NCBI GenBank assembly: GCA_003194525.1 | Contig: NBIV01000495.1 | Location: 1-27,625 of the forward strand | Direction of reading: 5' to 3' | Origin: Gracilariopsis chorda | Lineage: Eukaryota > Rhodophyta > Florideophyceae > Gracilariales > Gracilariaceae | Length of the DNA: 27,625 bases | Shown here: positions 19,250 to 27,625 of the stretch, in pieces | Layout: each line of letters opens with the position of its first letter | How positions within the stretch are numbered: position 1 is the stretch's first letter | Translations under genes and position numbers: made by a program | Notes under the pieces: model-generated | The model's input: the letters and a program-made list of their open reading frames with translations, nothing else | Databases searched by the model: none | Told to the model about the DNA's origin: nothing

Positions 19250-19308
19250 GAGCTGCAAGCATACACTATCAAACCGCGCCGCGGTTTGATAGTCTATGCT
19301 TGCAGCTC
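19250..19308. repeat. 59-bp near-perfect palindrome (29-bp arms, one mismatch)
   Basis: Arms 19250-19278 (starting GAGCTGCAAGCATAC) and 19280-19308 are reverse complements with one mismatch (G to C) around a single central C at 19279. Its partner in size is the 55-bp palindrome on the other side of the orphan gene; the sequences differ. Confidence 0.95.
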
Positions 19309-21613
19309 AGAAATGGGGAATCGAGAGCCTTGTGTCACGAGGTCTTTCTTGTTAACACACGGGAAGTATCAGACGAGACATGAACTTGACACGATCGGAA
19401 CAGGTCGTACGACGAATGCCAAACGAATGATATGCTGTTGTGGATAGAGTGGAACTATGTGGAACAGATGCAAAATGTCAATGCGACAAATGGAAGTCCA
19501 CGATCAAATGGGGTTACGCCCTAACACTGTGCCGCGCTTCGCCATTAGGCGGGGAAACTCAAAACGCAACCACGTTCGGTGACTAGAAGTTGGACATGTT
19601 GCGCCAGAGAGAGAGATAAGAAGCGTCAGTGTCCTGATACGAACGCTGGTTCGAAGTCTTGACTGTTCGGGTGTCCCTGCTTTCTTCATGAGAGAAAAAG
19701 GCCATCTGTTGACAATATTGAAGGCGACGAACCGAGTTGGCCTTGGGCCGCGCTTCGTCACAGAAGTAGTTGCTCTCTTCAGGTTTAGGCGCGTTTCACA
19801 ACGTGGAGTCCCCGAAGGGACTCCTGGGTTTCCTAGAAGGAAACTGTTCGAGCCCTCGGCAAGCTATGGAAAACGCGCTAGTGATAGACTCGGGTTTGCA
19901 GGCAGCAATGGCTTAGGTCGCGGCTCGGGGGATGTAGGGAAGCATCTCTGCAGAGATGGATGGAAAGGGCCGCAACGGATGAGAAGGTTTCGGATGATGC
20001 GGGGACATTGCGCTACGCGATAAGGCAGAGACGGCGCGAACGCTGTGCGCGGTGCGCGCGCGATGTGATTCTTTTGTGCCGCATGTTCGCGCTGCTGGCT
20101 GGTGCGCTTCGGCTCCGAGAGTTGCGCTGCACACTTCATGTTGCATGAGTAGTGTGACGCCCGAAAGGGTCCGATGAGCGTTGCCAATGATTCGGCAGGT
20201 ACCCTTACCTCTAAAAACATCGTGTCTCGTGGAAGAGCAACATACGATAACAAGCACGCCTCATACTCTTCTGTCGGTGCGCGATTGCGCTTGCAACTTA
20301 AAGTGGACTGCTGCCTGTTTTGTTCCCATCCGCTATGTATGCGCCCTCTCCTGCGCATTCACCTCTGCACTCAGTTGGTACTGTTGGACATCATGTAATG
20401 CTCCGCAATGTGATCGGGTTACGGCGTGCGGCACTGAACGCTAGGATGATTGATCACCATGCGAGCTTCTTTAGTTTCGATACATTGCCGAAGTAGGTTT
20501 GTGCTTTTGCGAAGAACACGGCGGTGACGCAGTATGAGCTAACTTGTGCCATGAAATTGGACTGGAGTGTGATGGAAGAGGTATTAGGTGTGGTGTTGAG
20601 ACCATGCGGAGCAGTCGAAATGAGGATGTGCGCTGGAAGGATGATAGACGAATGTAGTGCGCTGAAAACGAATTTGCCGAGAAAAATGGTGTTGCGTGGG
20701 ATAACGATTGAGATACATGTGGCTCGGGGAAGAGAATGACGGGTTGGATTGGGTTGGACGGAAGGTGATGCATGAGACTCAGCCTCCACGCGACTTTGTG
20801 ACTTTGGCAGTTGGCGCATCGCAAACACGCACCGTTTTGTCAAACGAAGCTGACCCGATAAAAATGAACGAAACGCAGCACAGCGAGTGTGTGTGAGCTC
20901 GAAGCGGCTTTCGCACTGCATTGTATCCCAAACGCCAACTGTGTGATCATTTGAGCAACAAATTCGTATTTAAACTACAATAAATAGGCGCACAACGCGC
21001 CACCTGCGTGCTGCCCCCCTCTGCGACCGTGAAAAAACCCCCTCCGCCCTCACGGTCTGACCATCCCTTCTTCGTTGCCAACCTTCTTATGTACTAGTGC
21101 ATTCAACCGATACGCGTTCTCCGCATGTCATCGCTTTGTTTCATGTCGATGCAATGTCACGTGCATGCCGTTTTGCGTTTCGTGCTCCTTCCTTTCAGCA
21201 AAGTGCACACGCGCTGACCAATTGTTCACCTATTGCTCACCCCACTTGCGCAAAAAACGTTATCATCGCCATAGTCGCTGCCTCCTATCTCTGCAAACGC
21301 AAGCACCAGCTCGGCGAAAATGTTTGTTCTCGGAGCTCATAGCCGACGCCAGCATCACCGCCCATCTGGGAGAGAAGCGTTTACACAAGCTTGTCAATTA
21401 CTGTTTACGTTACATCTCCGCGCTCAGTATTCCCGTCAAGCGCGCTACTTTCATCGTGGTTGAAAAAGCGCATGTTGAACATTTCGCCTATTGGCACCAA
21501 TTGCACATTGCGCTCGATCACACCGAATCGCCGTCCCAACCTGCCTCGCGAACGTCGCTGGTCACCTTGCACATTCACCCCTCTTGCCCACCGCTCCGCT
21601 TGTCGCCGACGGC
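19309..21613. other. intergenic sequence, no recognised gene
   Basis: About 2.3 kb in which no open stretch looks like a known protein; the longest frames on both strands are compositionally odd and lack good starts. Small hairpins are present (for example GAGTCCC-CGAA-GGGACTC near 19805 and TTTCCT-AGA-AGGAAA just after). An 8-bp inverted repeat GACCGTGA/TCACGGTC spans 21025-21057, after an AATAAATAGG word near 20980 that could be a TATA-type element. Confidence 0.5.
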
Positions 21614-23455
21614 TTAGCCGCTTTGTCTGTCCCACACGCGCACCATATGGTCCAAAGACCCAGAAACAATCCGTGTGCCGTCGGCGCTCTCTGCAACACA
21701 CCCTATAACGCCTGTGTAACCATGGAGCGGCTGCCCGACTGCTTTGCCGCTCAATGCATCCCACAATCAAAAGGAATGATCGCTCAACTCACATGCAATT
21801 CGAGTCCCGTGCGCGTGGAATTGGATGTAACCTATGTGTGGCTCGCATTCATGCGAAACATATTGCTGGTGAGCCCCCGTCTGCCTGTTCCACACAGAAA
21901 TACCTCCGTCTTTGTGCGCTGTCACCACACTGCGTTGGTCAGGTAAGAACGAAGCACATTGCACTTCTCCCATCGTGTCTCCTCGCTTCCCAAGTTGTTC
22001 ATCATTGTATCGATTGTATTTCCGGTCATACTTCCCCACATGCAGCACACCATCACGCCATTTCTCCCACAAAATCCATACTTCGTGCCCCTCTACATGA
22101 ATGCACTTCACTGAACCTGGGCCGTTGACAACTTCTAATGCGTTTCCACCCACCTGTTGCAAGAAACCAGCAGAGGCCTTGAGCCATGGTTTAGGTGCAG
22201 ACAGTTCTATCCTCTTCACAAAATCGCTTGTCAGTTCGTTTCGCGTCGCGTGCCACAGTAACCGCCCGTAAATTTGAAACCAAACCTCACGAGAATTGCA
22301 GTTGACAAAAGATGCGCTCAGCCTGGCAACCCTGCCGATCATTTCTAGATGCTCCTTGCGATCTACGTATTGAGAAGAGTTGTAGTCGCTCGTCGCTTTT
22401 CCATGCTCTATATCTTGTTCTATTCCGAGAATCCCGCCTTTTACCAGTTGCTTCACAATCCATTGCTGTTGCGATAGTAGCAGCAGTAGCTTGTCAACAT
22501 ATCCTGCGCATCTTGGTATTCTGCATACGTTGTCGTATATGTAACCGTCATCTTCAGCATCCCACCATTCGTGATACAACGGCAAACTCGCAGTGGATTG
22601 GTCCGTCGCCCCCACTACGACTTCCTCTTCAAACACTCTCTCGGCTTCGAGTTTTGATTCCAATACGTTCACCTTTTACCTCTCTTCTACATTTTTCCTT
22701 ATATGTCTCAACCCGCCATCTCTGTTCCTCCTTCGATTAGATGACATTTAGTTTCCAATAAGGGTTTGAAAGAATGCATGCGTTTCGTTTTCTTCAGCGG
22801 CTTTCCGAACAGCGATGTCCAGAATTAATTCATGCAGCTTAAGAAAAACTAAGCCTTCGTTTCTCGTCATATGCATAACTGATACATTTGCCAACGATTC
22901 CGCAATAGTGACAGTTGTTTGTAACGAATCCAAGTCCCACAGCTTTTGCAGCATCTGTCCAGGTACGGATTGCTGTTTCTGAAGAACGCTCAAAGCGCGA
23001 AATCTGTGCTCAAACTTTAAACCCACATTCCGATTCTCCAGAACTTGAAGAGATAGATCCACAATCCTTGGAAGTTTGCCATATTCCTCAGCTTCTGTAT
23101 CCATTAAGTCCTTTTGATCGGACGATATATCTCTGTAAAATTCCGACCATGCGTCTTGCTTGTTCAAGCACTGACGTGAATACTGCCATACAGAACCACC
23201 AACAATGCCGAAACCAAGCGGAAGACCTTGGCACAAGGTGAGAAATTACTTCATTGCTTCCTCATTCTTGTGGTCAAGTACGGTATCTTCTTCAAAGCCT
23301 GCGTGGGTCAGCAACATCCGCCGTGATAATTTGCCGAATGCTTCCTTCTTTTTGTAGTGCAATACATTCCCGCGTACGGGCGATGGTGAAACTCATATCT
23401 GAGGTGTACTCGGTGCGAGCGATGAAGCGGGATGCATGAATTTTAGCCCCCGTTT
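21614..23455 (-). pseudogene. NB-ARC/WD40 (Apaf-1-like) receptor relic
   Basis: Read on the minus strand, from right to left. 23455-23310: GAKIHASRFIARTEYTSDMS..., fitting the NB-ARC strand with the T-x-R sensor. A frameshift and a TAA at 23246-23248 follow. 23236-22748: CQGLPLGFGIVGGSVW (GLPL motif), then a winged-helix-like part with RFRALSVLQ and LKLHELILDIA. After two stops, 22672-21767 holds a helical region (YDNVCRIPRCAGYVDKLLLL...) and WD40 repeats ending SVWNRQTG. A TGA at 21767-21769 cuts the next repeat, but the same frame continues LWDALSGKAVGQPL, GTRIVSGSLDHMVRVWDRQSG-like sequence to a stop at 21614. The order NB-ARC, winged helix, helical arm, WD40 is that of Apaf-1 and related immune/death receptors. 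The P-loop half is absent: element C begins 56 bp upstream. Family calls are from motifs, without a search. Confidence 0.75.
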
Positions 23456-23510
23456 ACCGGGCTAATTAGCGGTCGGGTTACCCAGGGTGGTTTTGGGAAC
23501 ATTCATATTT
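23456..23510. other. junction between receptor relic and element C
   Basis: 55 bp with no assignable feature. A hairpin with arms AGCCC/GGGCT (23445-23463) overlaps its left edge. The target-site duplication of element C would end at 23510 if the LTR start is right. Confidence 0.4.
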
Positions 23511-24264
23511 TGTGGTACTTGCCTGGCAAGGGTGGTGGACACGTGGCTACAGCCCCGGCCAGGAGGCCCAAAACGGCTACTTATTTTAGTATAGTTTAGG
23601 GGTTAATTTTACTTAGGCTAGTGCACTACCTACTGTACTGCACTGAGCTAGTACTTGAGCGTCGGCCGCACGGCGGCGAGCTCACCAAGAAAAGTAACAA
23701 GAGTTCGGCTCTGACTCTATTCGCCATGCGAAGTGTCTAACTCCTCGCGGAGGTACACCGCTTGCCCGATAGTTTCACCCGACTCGCACCACCGAGGAGA
23801 CCGTGCTCGTCGTACCCAGTGGGTTGTGACCACTCGTGGTATTCATTGTTGTCGTGTGACCGCCCGTACAGGCCCTATCTCCGCCCCAGTTTTGGGTATT
23901 GATATTACCGACGTGTGTCGTGAGACCGTGAGACCATCCCTTCCCCTCATATCCCCTAACCGCCGCGCGGTGCGTGTTCGTGTGTGTGTATCGGCACCCC
24001 CTCCGGGGTCTGTTCCCGCTTTCCGCACGCCCCCGTCGGGTGGTCCCTTTCCCTCTTTTGTTCCACTGTTCGCAGGCTACTTCCGGACCAGCCGTGGTTC
24101 CGACCCGTTCTAACCCCTAAACCTCCGAGGTACATCCAGGCTCCCGACGGAGTTACACCCGTCATACGGGACACGGAGGGCTCTACCCAGCTGGGCCTAC
24201 CTCTCCAAGAGAGCAAGGCTTCGAGCTGCCTTGGGTGCCTTTCCCACACCGGGATTGCACCACA
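23511..24264 (+). repeat. 5' LTR of element C (left boundary tentative)
   Basis: The right end is firm: GGATTGCACCACA, two bases before the primer-binding site, matching the LTR end of A/B. The left end is proposed at TGTGGTACTTGCC, which resembles the reverse complement of the right end (TGTGGTGCAATCC) and gives 754 bp, close to 805 bp in A/B. An AT-rich TATTTTAGTATAG block near 23583-23596 parallels the AT-rich block in A/B. Confidence 0.65.
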
Positions 24265-24266
24265 AG

Positions 24267-24284
24267 TGGTCTCCCGACCTAGAA
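24267..24284 (+). other. primer-binding site, element C
   Basis: TGGTCTCCCGACCTAGAA, all 18 nt identical to elements A and B although the surrounding LTR and leader have diverged. Again tRNA-Tyr-like. The PBS start pairs with the LTR end (ACCAC at 24259-24263 with GTGGT at 24266-24270). Confidence 0.85.
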
Positions 24285-24417
24285 CGGGTTTGGCTTCCAA
24301 TCCGGCCTGTCGGAAGTCCGCTTCCCTTTTTTTTTTCCTTTTATCCCTTTTTGCTCATTCGTTGAGATTCCCAAGCCGTGGGACTGGTGAAGTAAGCCGT
24401 GGACGGCTATCTGCAGT
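24285..24417 (+). other. 5' leader of element C
   Basis: 133 nt between primer-binding site and gag ATG, with a T9 run near 24328-24336. No recognised element. Confidence 0.5.
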
Positions 24418-26459
24418 ATGCTACCCACAGCTCCGAGTTCCCCCAGGAATGGTCCGCAACGGAACGCCGCAGCGGCGAGATCACGAAGGTCCGTTCCGGA
24501 ACAACTACTTACCGATGCCGTCGGTCTGGAATCCCAAGGAATCCCATCGGCAACCTCGGTGCCTCGAGCCGTGACAGCTGTGGCCACTACGCCACCTCCG
24601 GTGGTCGAAACGCCGTCGGCTGTCCCCCCGAGACCCGGGTCGCCTAAGTACCATCTCCTCGAGTCGAGAATCGACATTGCCAATGTGGCCCACGCCTCCC
24701 TCTCGCAGCAAGTTACCGAGTTGGAACGGCGATGGAGTGACTCCCTGGCTCGGGATTATTCGGGAGATATTCGTCTCCTGAGAGCTGATGTGAATTCCAT
24801 TCTGGAGTGTCTGGGTACTCCGGCTGCCTTCGTAGAAGGATATCGGGAGTTCGTGGAGGAAGTTAAAACCCATATGATGCGGGTAACCGGACGTATGGAC
24901 ACGCTGGAAGCGTTGCTCAGAGAAGACCTGAACGCTCCGAGACAGGAGGAAGTGAAGGTCATCTCAACCCAACACCGCTCCAGTCACCTCCCCCGTCACC
25001 CTGGAAAGAGAGTTCATCGTTATGAAGTTTCGTCAAGTTCCGACTCGGAAACAAGTTCGAGTAGCTCGTCTTCGAGATCATCGCGTGAAGGGAGAGGCCG
25101 CCGTCGCGGAGAAGAACCTAGTTCGAGGGCTACCTACACCTCCCATGGAGCAATCCGTGCGCGGGAGAAAGGTCGCCGTCATTTCGGCTTGAAGGAATTG
25201 AAACCGACGAATCCCCTTTACAGGAAGCTGTTGTCCTATCGTTATTACCGATTGGAAGACTCTTCGGGCACTCGAAGTTCGAGAGACACCGGTCGGGTAA
25301 AGGATCTCATACGTCGTATGAATGTGACGATGCTTAAGCGGAAGTTCTCCGGTGAAGATCCGATCCTCGTGTTGGATTTTCTGGCCCGCTTTGTGCAGGA
25401 AGCAGACGTACTCGAAATGAGTGAGGCGCAGGCATACGTTGCGTTGCCCTACTTTCTTTCAGGAATGGCTGAAGATCAGTACAACTCGGTCAGGGGTTCG
25501 TCCAGGGCCTCAGAAGGAGGTGTTACGTGCTGGCCCGAGGCTGTACACTACCTGCTCAGGTCGTACGCGACGGGAACTGCAATCAGTCAAGCCATCGTGG
25601 CGGTTCGCGATACGAAACAGAAGCCTGTTGAAACGGAAACGTCGTATTCAACTCGCTTGAATAAAGCGTTTCATCGTTGTGGAAATGTGTTTACCGCTTT
25701 TGAGCGTTGCTCCATGTTGGTGGATGGTTTAGATCCTGGTATCAGGGCACTGGTGTCCCGCTACAGGGAAGAGAAGCGCAAGGCGACGTATCTGGAACTG
25801 GTCCAGTACGCGCAGGCTGAGGGTGACACCCTCAGAGCGAGAGAACCGAGGCGTCAGTCGTCGAAGGCTCTCTTCGTCGAGAACGAGGCTTCCTCGGCAT
25901 CTCTCCCTAACCCGGGGCCATCTTCCGGATTTGCGGGTAACATCCAGTATCTTGGCAGTCTTGAACAGTCGTTGGCAACCTCGGAACTGCCGTCCACGGT
26001 TACACCCCCCGTGGTAGATCCGGCCTTTTAAGCAAACCCCGGTCGGGTTCCCCCAGCCCCGCTAGCCTACGCGTCGAGCGCCACAAGACATTCCCGCCCG
26101 GATGGTCCAACCCGAAGCAGCTAGCATTCCAACCACAACACCCTCAGCACCGCGGAATGATGTCCCACGCCACCGGAACACGTTCAGCCCCGCTGATGTG
26201 CTACATTTGTTACCTTGAAGGTCATACTGCGTCGCAGTGTACCCTCCCCATTCGCGAGATGTGGAAGATCGTGGGAAATTATGAGAATCTCCCACCGGAG
26301 CATAAGGCTCGTGTCCCGAGTAATTCGTATGAAGACGCAAAGGCTGCGGTCCACAATGCTCAAGCTCGAGAAGCCGCGAAAACCGCGAACGGTAACAACC
26401 CTAACCTTTCGGAACGGGCTCAGCCGCACCCAGCGGTCGGTTCGGTCCCGAAAAACTAA
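24418..26459 (+). pseudogene. gag of element C, one frameshift
   Basis: The first part, ATG 24418 to TAA 26031 (537 aa), aligns with Gag of B: the coiled-coil-like helix, a Ser-rich tract (SSSSDSETSSSSSSS), and the capsid-like core (ELKPTNPLYRKLLSYRYYRLE; EDQYNSVRGSSRASEGGVTCW; LNKAFHRCGNV). The second part, in another frame from about 26028 to the TAA at 26457-26459, holds the zinc knuckle CYICYLEGHTASQC (C-x2-C-x4-H-x4-C) and ends PKN. A 1-nt indel in the C6 or T4 run between 26005 and 26029 explains the break. The Asp/Glu content of the Ser tract is lower than in B. Confidence 0.9.
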
Positions 26460-26474
26460 TCTTGGGAGTCTCCC
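26450..26474 (+). promoter_or_regulatory. candidate -1 frameshift signal, gag/pol of element C
   Basis: GAAAAAC (26450-26456) directly before the gag TAA (26457-26459), then, 7 nt after the AAC codon, the stem GGGAG-T-CTCCC (26464-26474). The pol frame is -1 to gag and open through the site. Both stem and spacing are the same as in A/B, while the neighbouring bases differ. Confidence 0.6.
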
Positions 26475-27625
26475 CCACGGGAGGGGTGTCTTCCAAGCCG
26501 AAGTTGGAGACGCCTGAGGCGCCACCGCTTCGCTCCCCTGCCAAAATCCTTACGAGGAAACTGGCTCAAGAAGACGTGAGCTCGGACCACTTAGTGGCTC
26601 TGCGTCGTCCGTGGATACGGTCCCGTAACCTCCGCATCCCGGATCGAGTTTTGGTAATGGCCAAGAGGAACTATAAAGTTTATAGTGACCTCGGTCTCTC
26701 TAACCAGTTCATGGTTCGTCAGTTATCTGTCCTGGATACAGGTGCCGCTCCGAACCTGATCAATATCGGGATTATTCCACCCGCCATGCGGAAATGCATT
26801 CGCATTGGTCCAAGTCTGGATCTGGCGGACGCTAATAACAACCCGCTCCAGACTCTTGGAACAATTCCTCTGGTACTCAGACTAGGCACCTACGTGGTGA
26901 AGTTGGACTTCATCGTATGCGATTCTCTTGCTGCACCGGTCATCCTCGGTTGTGATTTCTGTGACCGCTTCGCGGAAGCTATCCGCCTTCGCTCCAGATC
27001 CGTGGAATTGGCCAACGGTTCGACCATCCCGATTGTACGGAAGCCTTTGCGACACGCCTCCCGTAAACGGGTACCTTTACCTGCTGCTCAGGAAGCGTCC
27101 AATGTGGATCGAGCATCTACGAAGATTCGCGTCGCGGAACCAGTTTCGATCCCGAAGGAATCTCAGGTGTGGGTCTCAGTAACATCCAAACACCACGGGT
27201 TGCAGGTTGTTCAACCGCTCCCCTCGCTCTACGAACAGCGCCGTCTCGCATTAGCAAATGGGATCGTATCCGTCGAGCCGGACAAAACCCTTTAAGGTTC
27301 TCGTTGCTAACCTCGGAACTACCACTCAGTGGTTGGTTAAAAACCAGGTCCTGGGCAACATGCTTCCGCATCCGTTGGCTATCCTTCCTACAAAGATTCC
27401 GATATCCGACGTTCTCGGAATACAAGACCCTAAGGAGGGGGAGGAGGTCCCGTTCGTTCCGTTGGATCCCGCCCGGGAAAGTTCAGATTCGACTGTCGAA
27501 GAAGCTCAGAAGAGCACGACTTCAGCATCGGCAGATACTGCGTTAGACCCAGAACAGGCTTTGGATAAGTTGGACCTGGATCACATTAATGAATCTTCAT
27601 CGTGAGAAGTTTCGTGACATGCTCA
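26462..27625 (+). pseudogene. pol of element C, 5' part with protease; frameshifted, cut by window edge
   Basis: Open from the frameshift site to 27295, with the retropepsin motif VLDTGAAPNL and the following conserved stretch (YVVKLDFIVCDSLAAPVILGCDFCDRF in short blocks), closely parallel to B. The frame stops at 27293-27295. The homologous sequence continues in another frame (FKVLVANLG, MLPHPLAILPTK, DPEQALDKLDLDH) from about 27285 to 27605, where an extra T near 27595 again shifts the frame (the bases after it match the ESHR-type sequence of B). RT, RNase H and integrase lie beyond the window. The TTG at 26462 is not a true start; expression would be by frameshifting from gag. Confidence 0.88.

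Larger units (their letters stand above)
23511..27625 (+). mobile_element. Ty3/gypsy LTR retrotransposon, element C (partial, diverged relative of A/B)
   Basis: 5' LTR about 23511-24264, primer-binding site 24267-24284 identical to A/B, gag from 24418, pol from 26462, cut by the window edge before RT. Proteins align with those of B over most of gag and the protease region, but with clearly diverged sequence, and the LTR is largely different apart from its ends. It carries at least three frameshifts (about 26000-26030, about 27285, about 27595). It has inserted into, or rests against, the NB-ARC/WD40 relic in the opposite orientation. Confidence 0.9.

Noticed and set aside
19046..19272. Minus-strand frame with FYVSLAECAPKV, faintly like condensin subunit 1 HEAT repeats
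   Set aside because: Too short and too generic to call; it starts inside the 59-bp palindrome. A profile search would be needed.
19864..20358. Minus-strand open frame of 164 codons rich in Arg, Pro and Ser
   Set aside because: Composition and overlapping open frames on several strands suggest chance; no domain seen.
20454..20921. Minus-strand open frames of 117-155 codons
   Set aside because: Low-complexity Ser/His/Pro composition and two overlapping frames; no motif.
21075..21617. Plus-strand open frame of about 180 codons opposite the WD40 relic end
   Set aside because: It lacks an ATG at its start, shows Cys/His/Ser-rich shadow composition and overlaps the antisense relic; no motif recognised.
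14905..23510. tRNA or rRNA genes
   Set aside because: I looked for the A/B-box and T-loop pattern and for conserved rRNA segments and saw none; the tRNA-like match is only the retroelement primer site.

Overview
The window is eukaryotic DNA dominated by chromodomain-type Ty3/gypsy LTR retrotransposons. Between them lie about 8.5 kb of host-type sequence with one long orphan reading frame and several broken gene relics. Evidence for a eukaryote: Ty3/gypsy gag-pol with chromodomain, a COQ5-like mitochondrial methyltransferase fragment, and an Apaf-1-like NB-ARC/WD40 relic. The lineage (fungus, alga or other protist) cannot be fixed from this window.

Layout. 1-5986: element A, minus strand, cut by the left window edge. 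5182-14904: element B, minus strand, nearly identical to A; the LTR at 5182-5986 is both the 5' LTR of A and the 3' LTR of B, so the two form a tandem sharing one LTR. 14905-16975: relics (COQ5 tail at 15121-15291) and a cluster of palindromes. 17033-18904: an unrecognised protein of about 490-620 aa. 18905-21613: no convincing gene. 21614-23455: degenerate NB-ARC/WD40 receptor relic, minus strand, interrupted upstream by element C. 23511-27625: element C, plus strand, a diverged member of the same family cut by the right window edge.

Element logic, read from B: LTR of 805 bp (TG...CA with 14-bp imperfect terminal inverted repeats), an 18-nt primer-binding site resembling the complement of a tRNA-Tyr 3' end, gag (724 codons, zinc knuckle), a probable -1 frameshift signal at the gag stop codon, pol (protease, RT, RNase H, integrase, chromodomain), and a polypurine tract. 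B has an intact gag, but pol carries an in-frame TAG in integrase, a frameshift in the linker and a TAA in the chromodomain. A and C carry several small frameshifts.

The most unusual signal is that the elements, coding and non-coding parts alike, are filled with short perfect hairpins (stems of 4-8 bp, loops of about 1-7 nt) roughly every 20-35 nt. The host-type region lacks this density and instead has a few long isolated palindromes (38, 55 and 59 bp).
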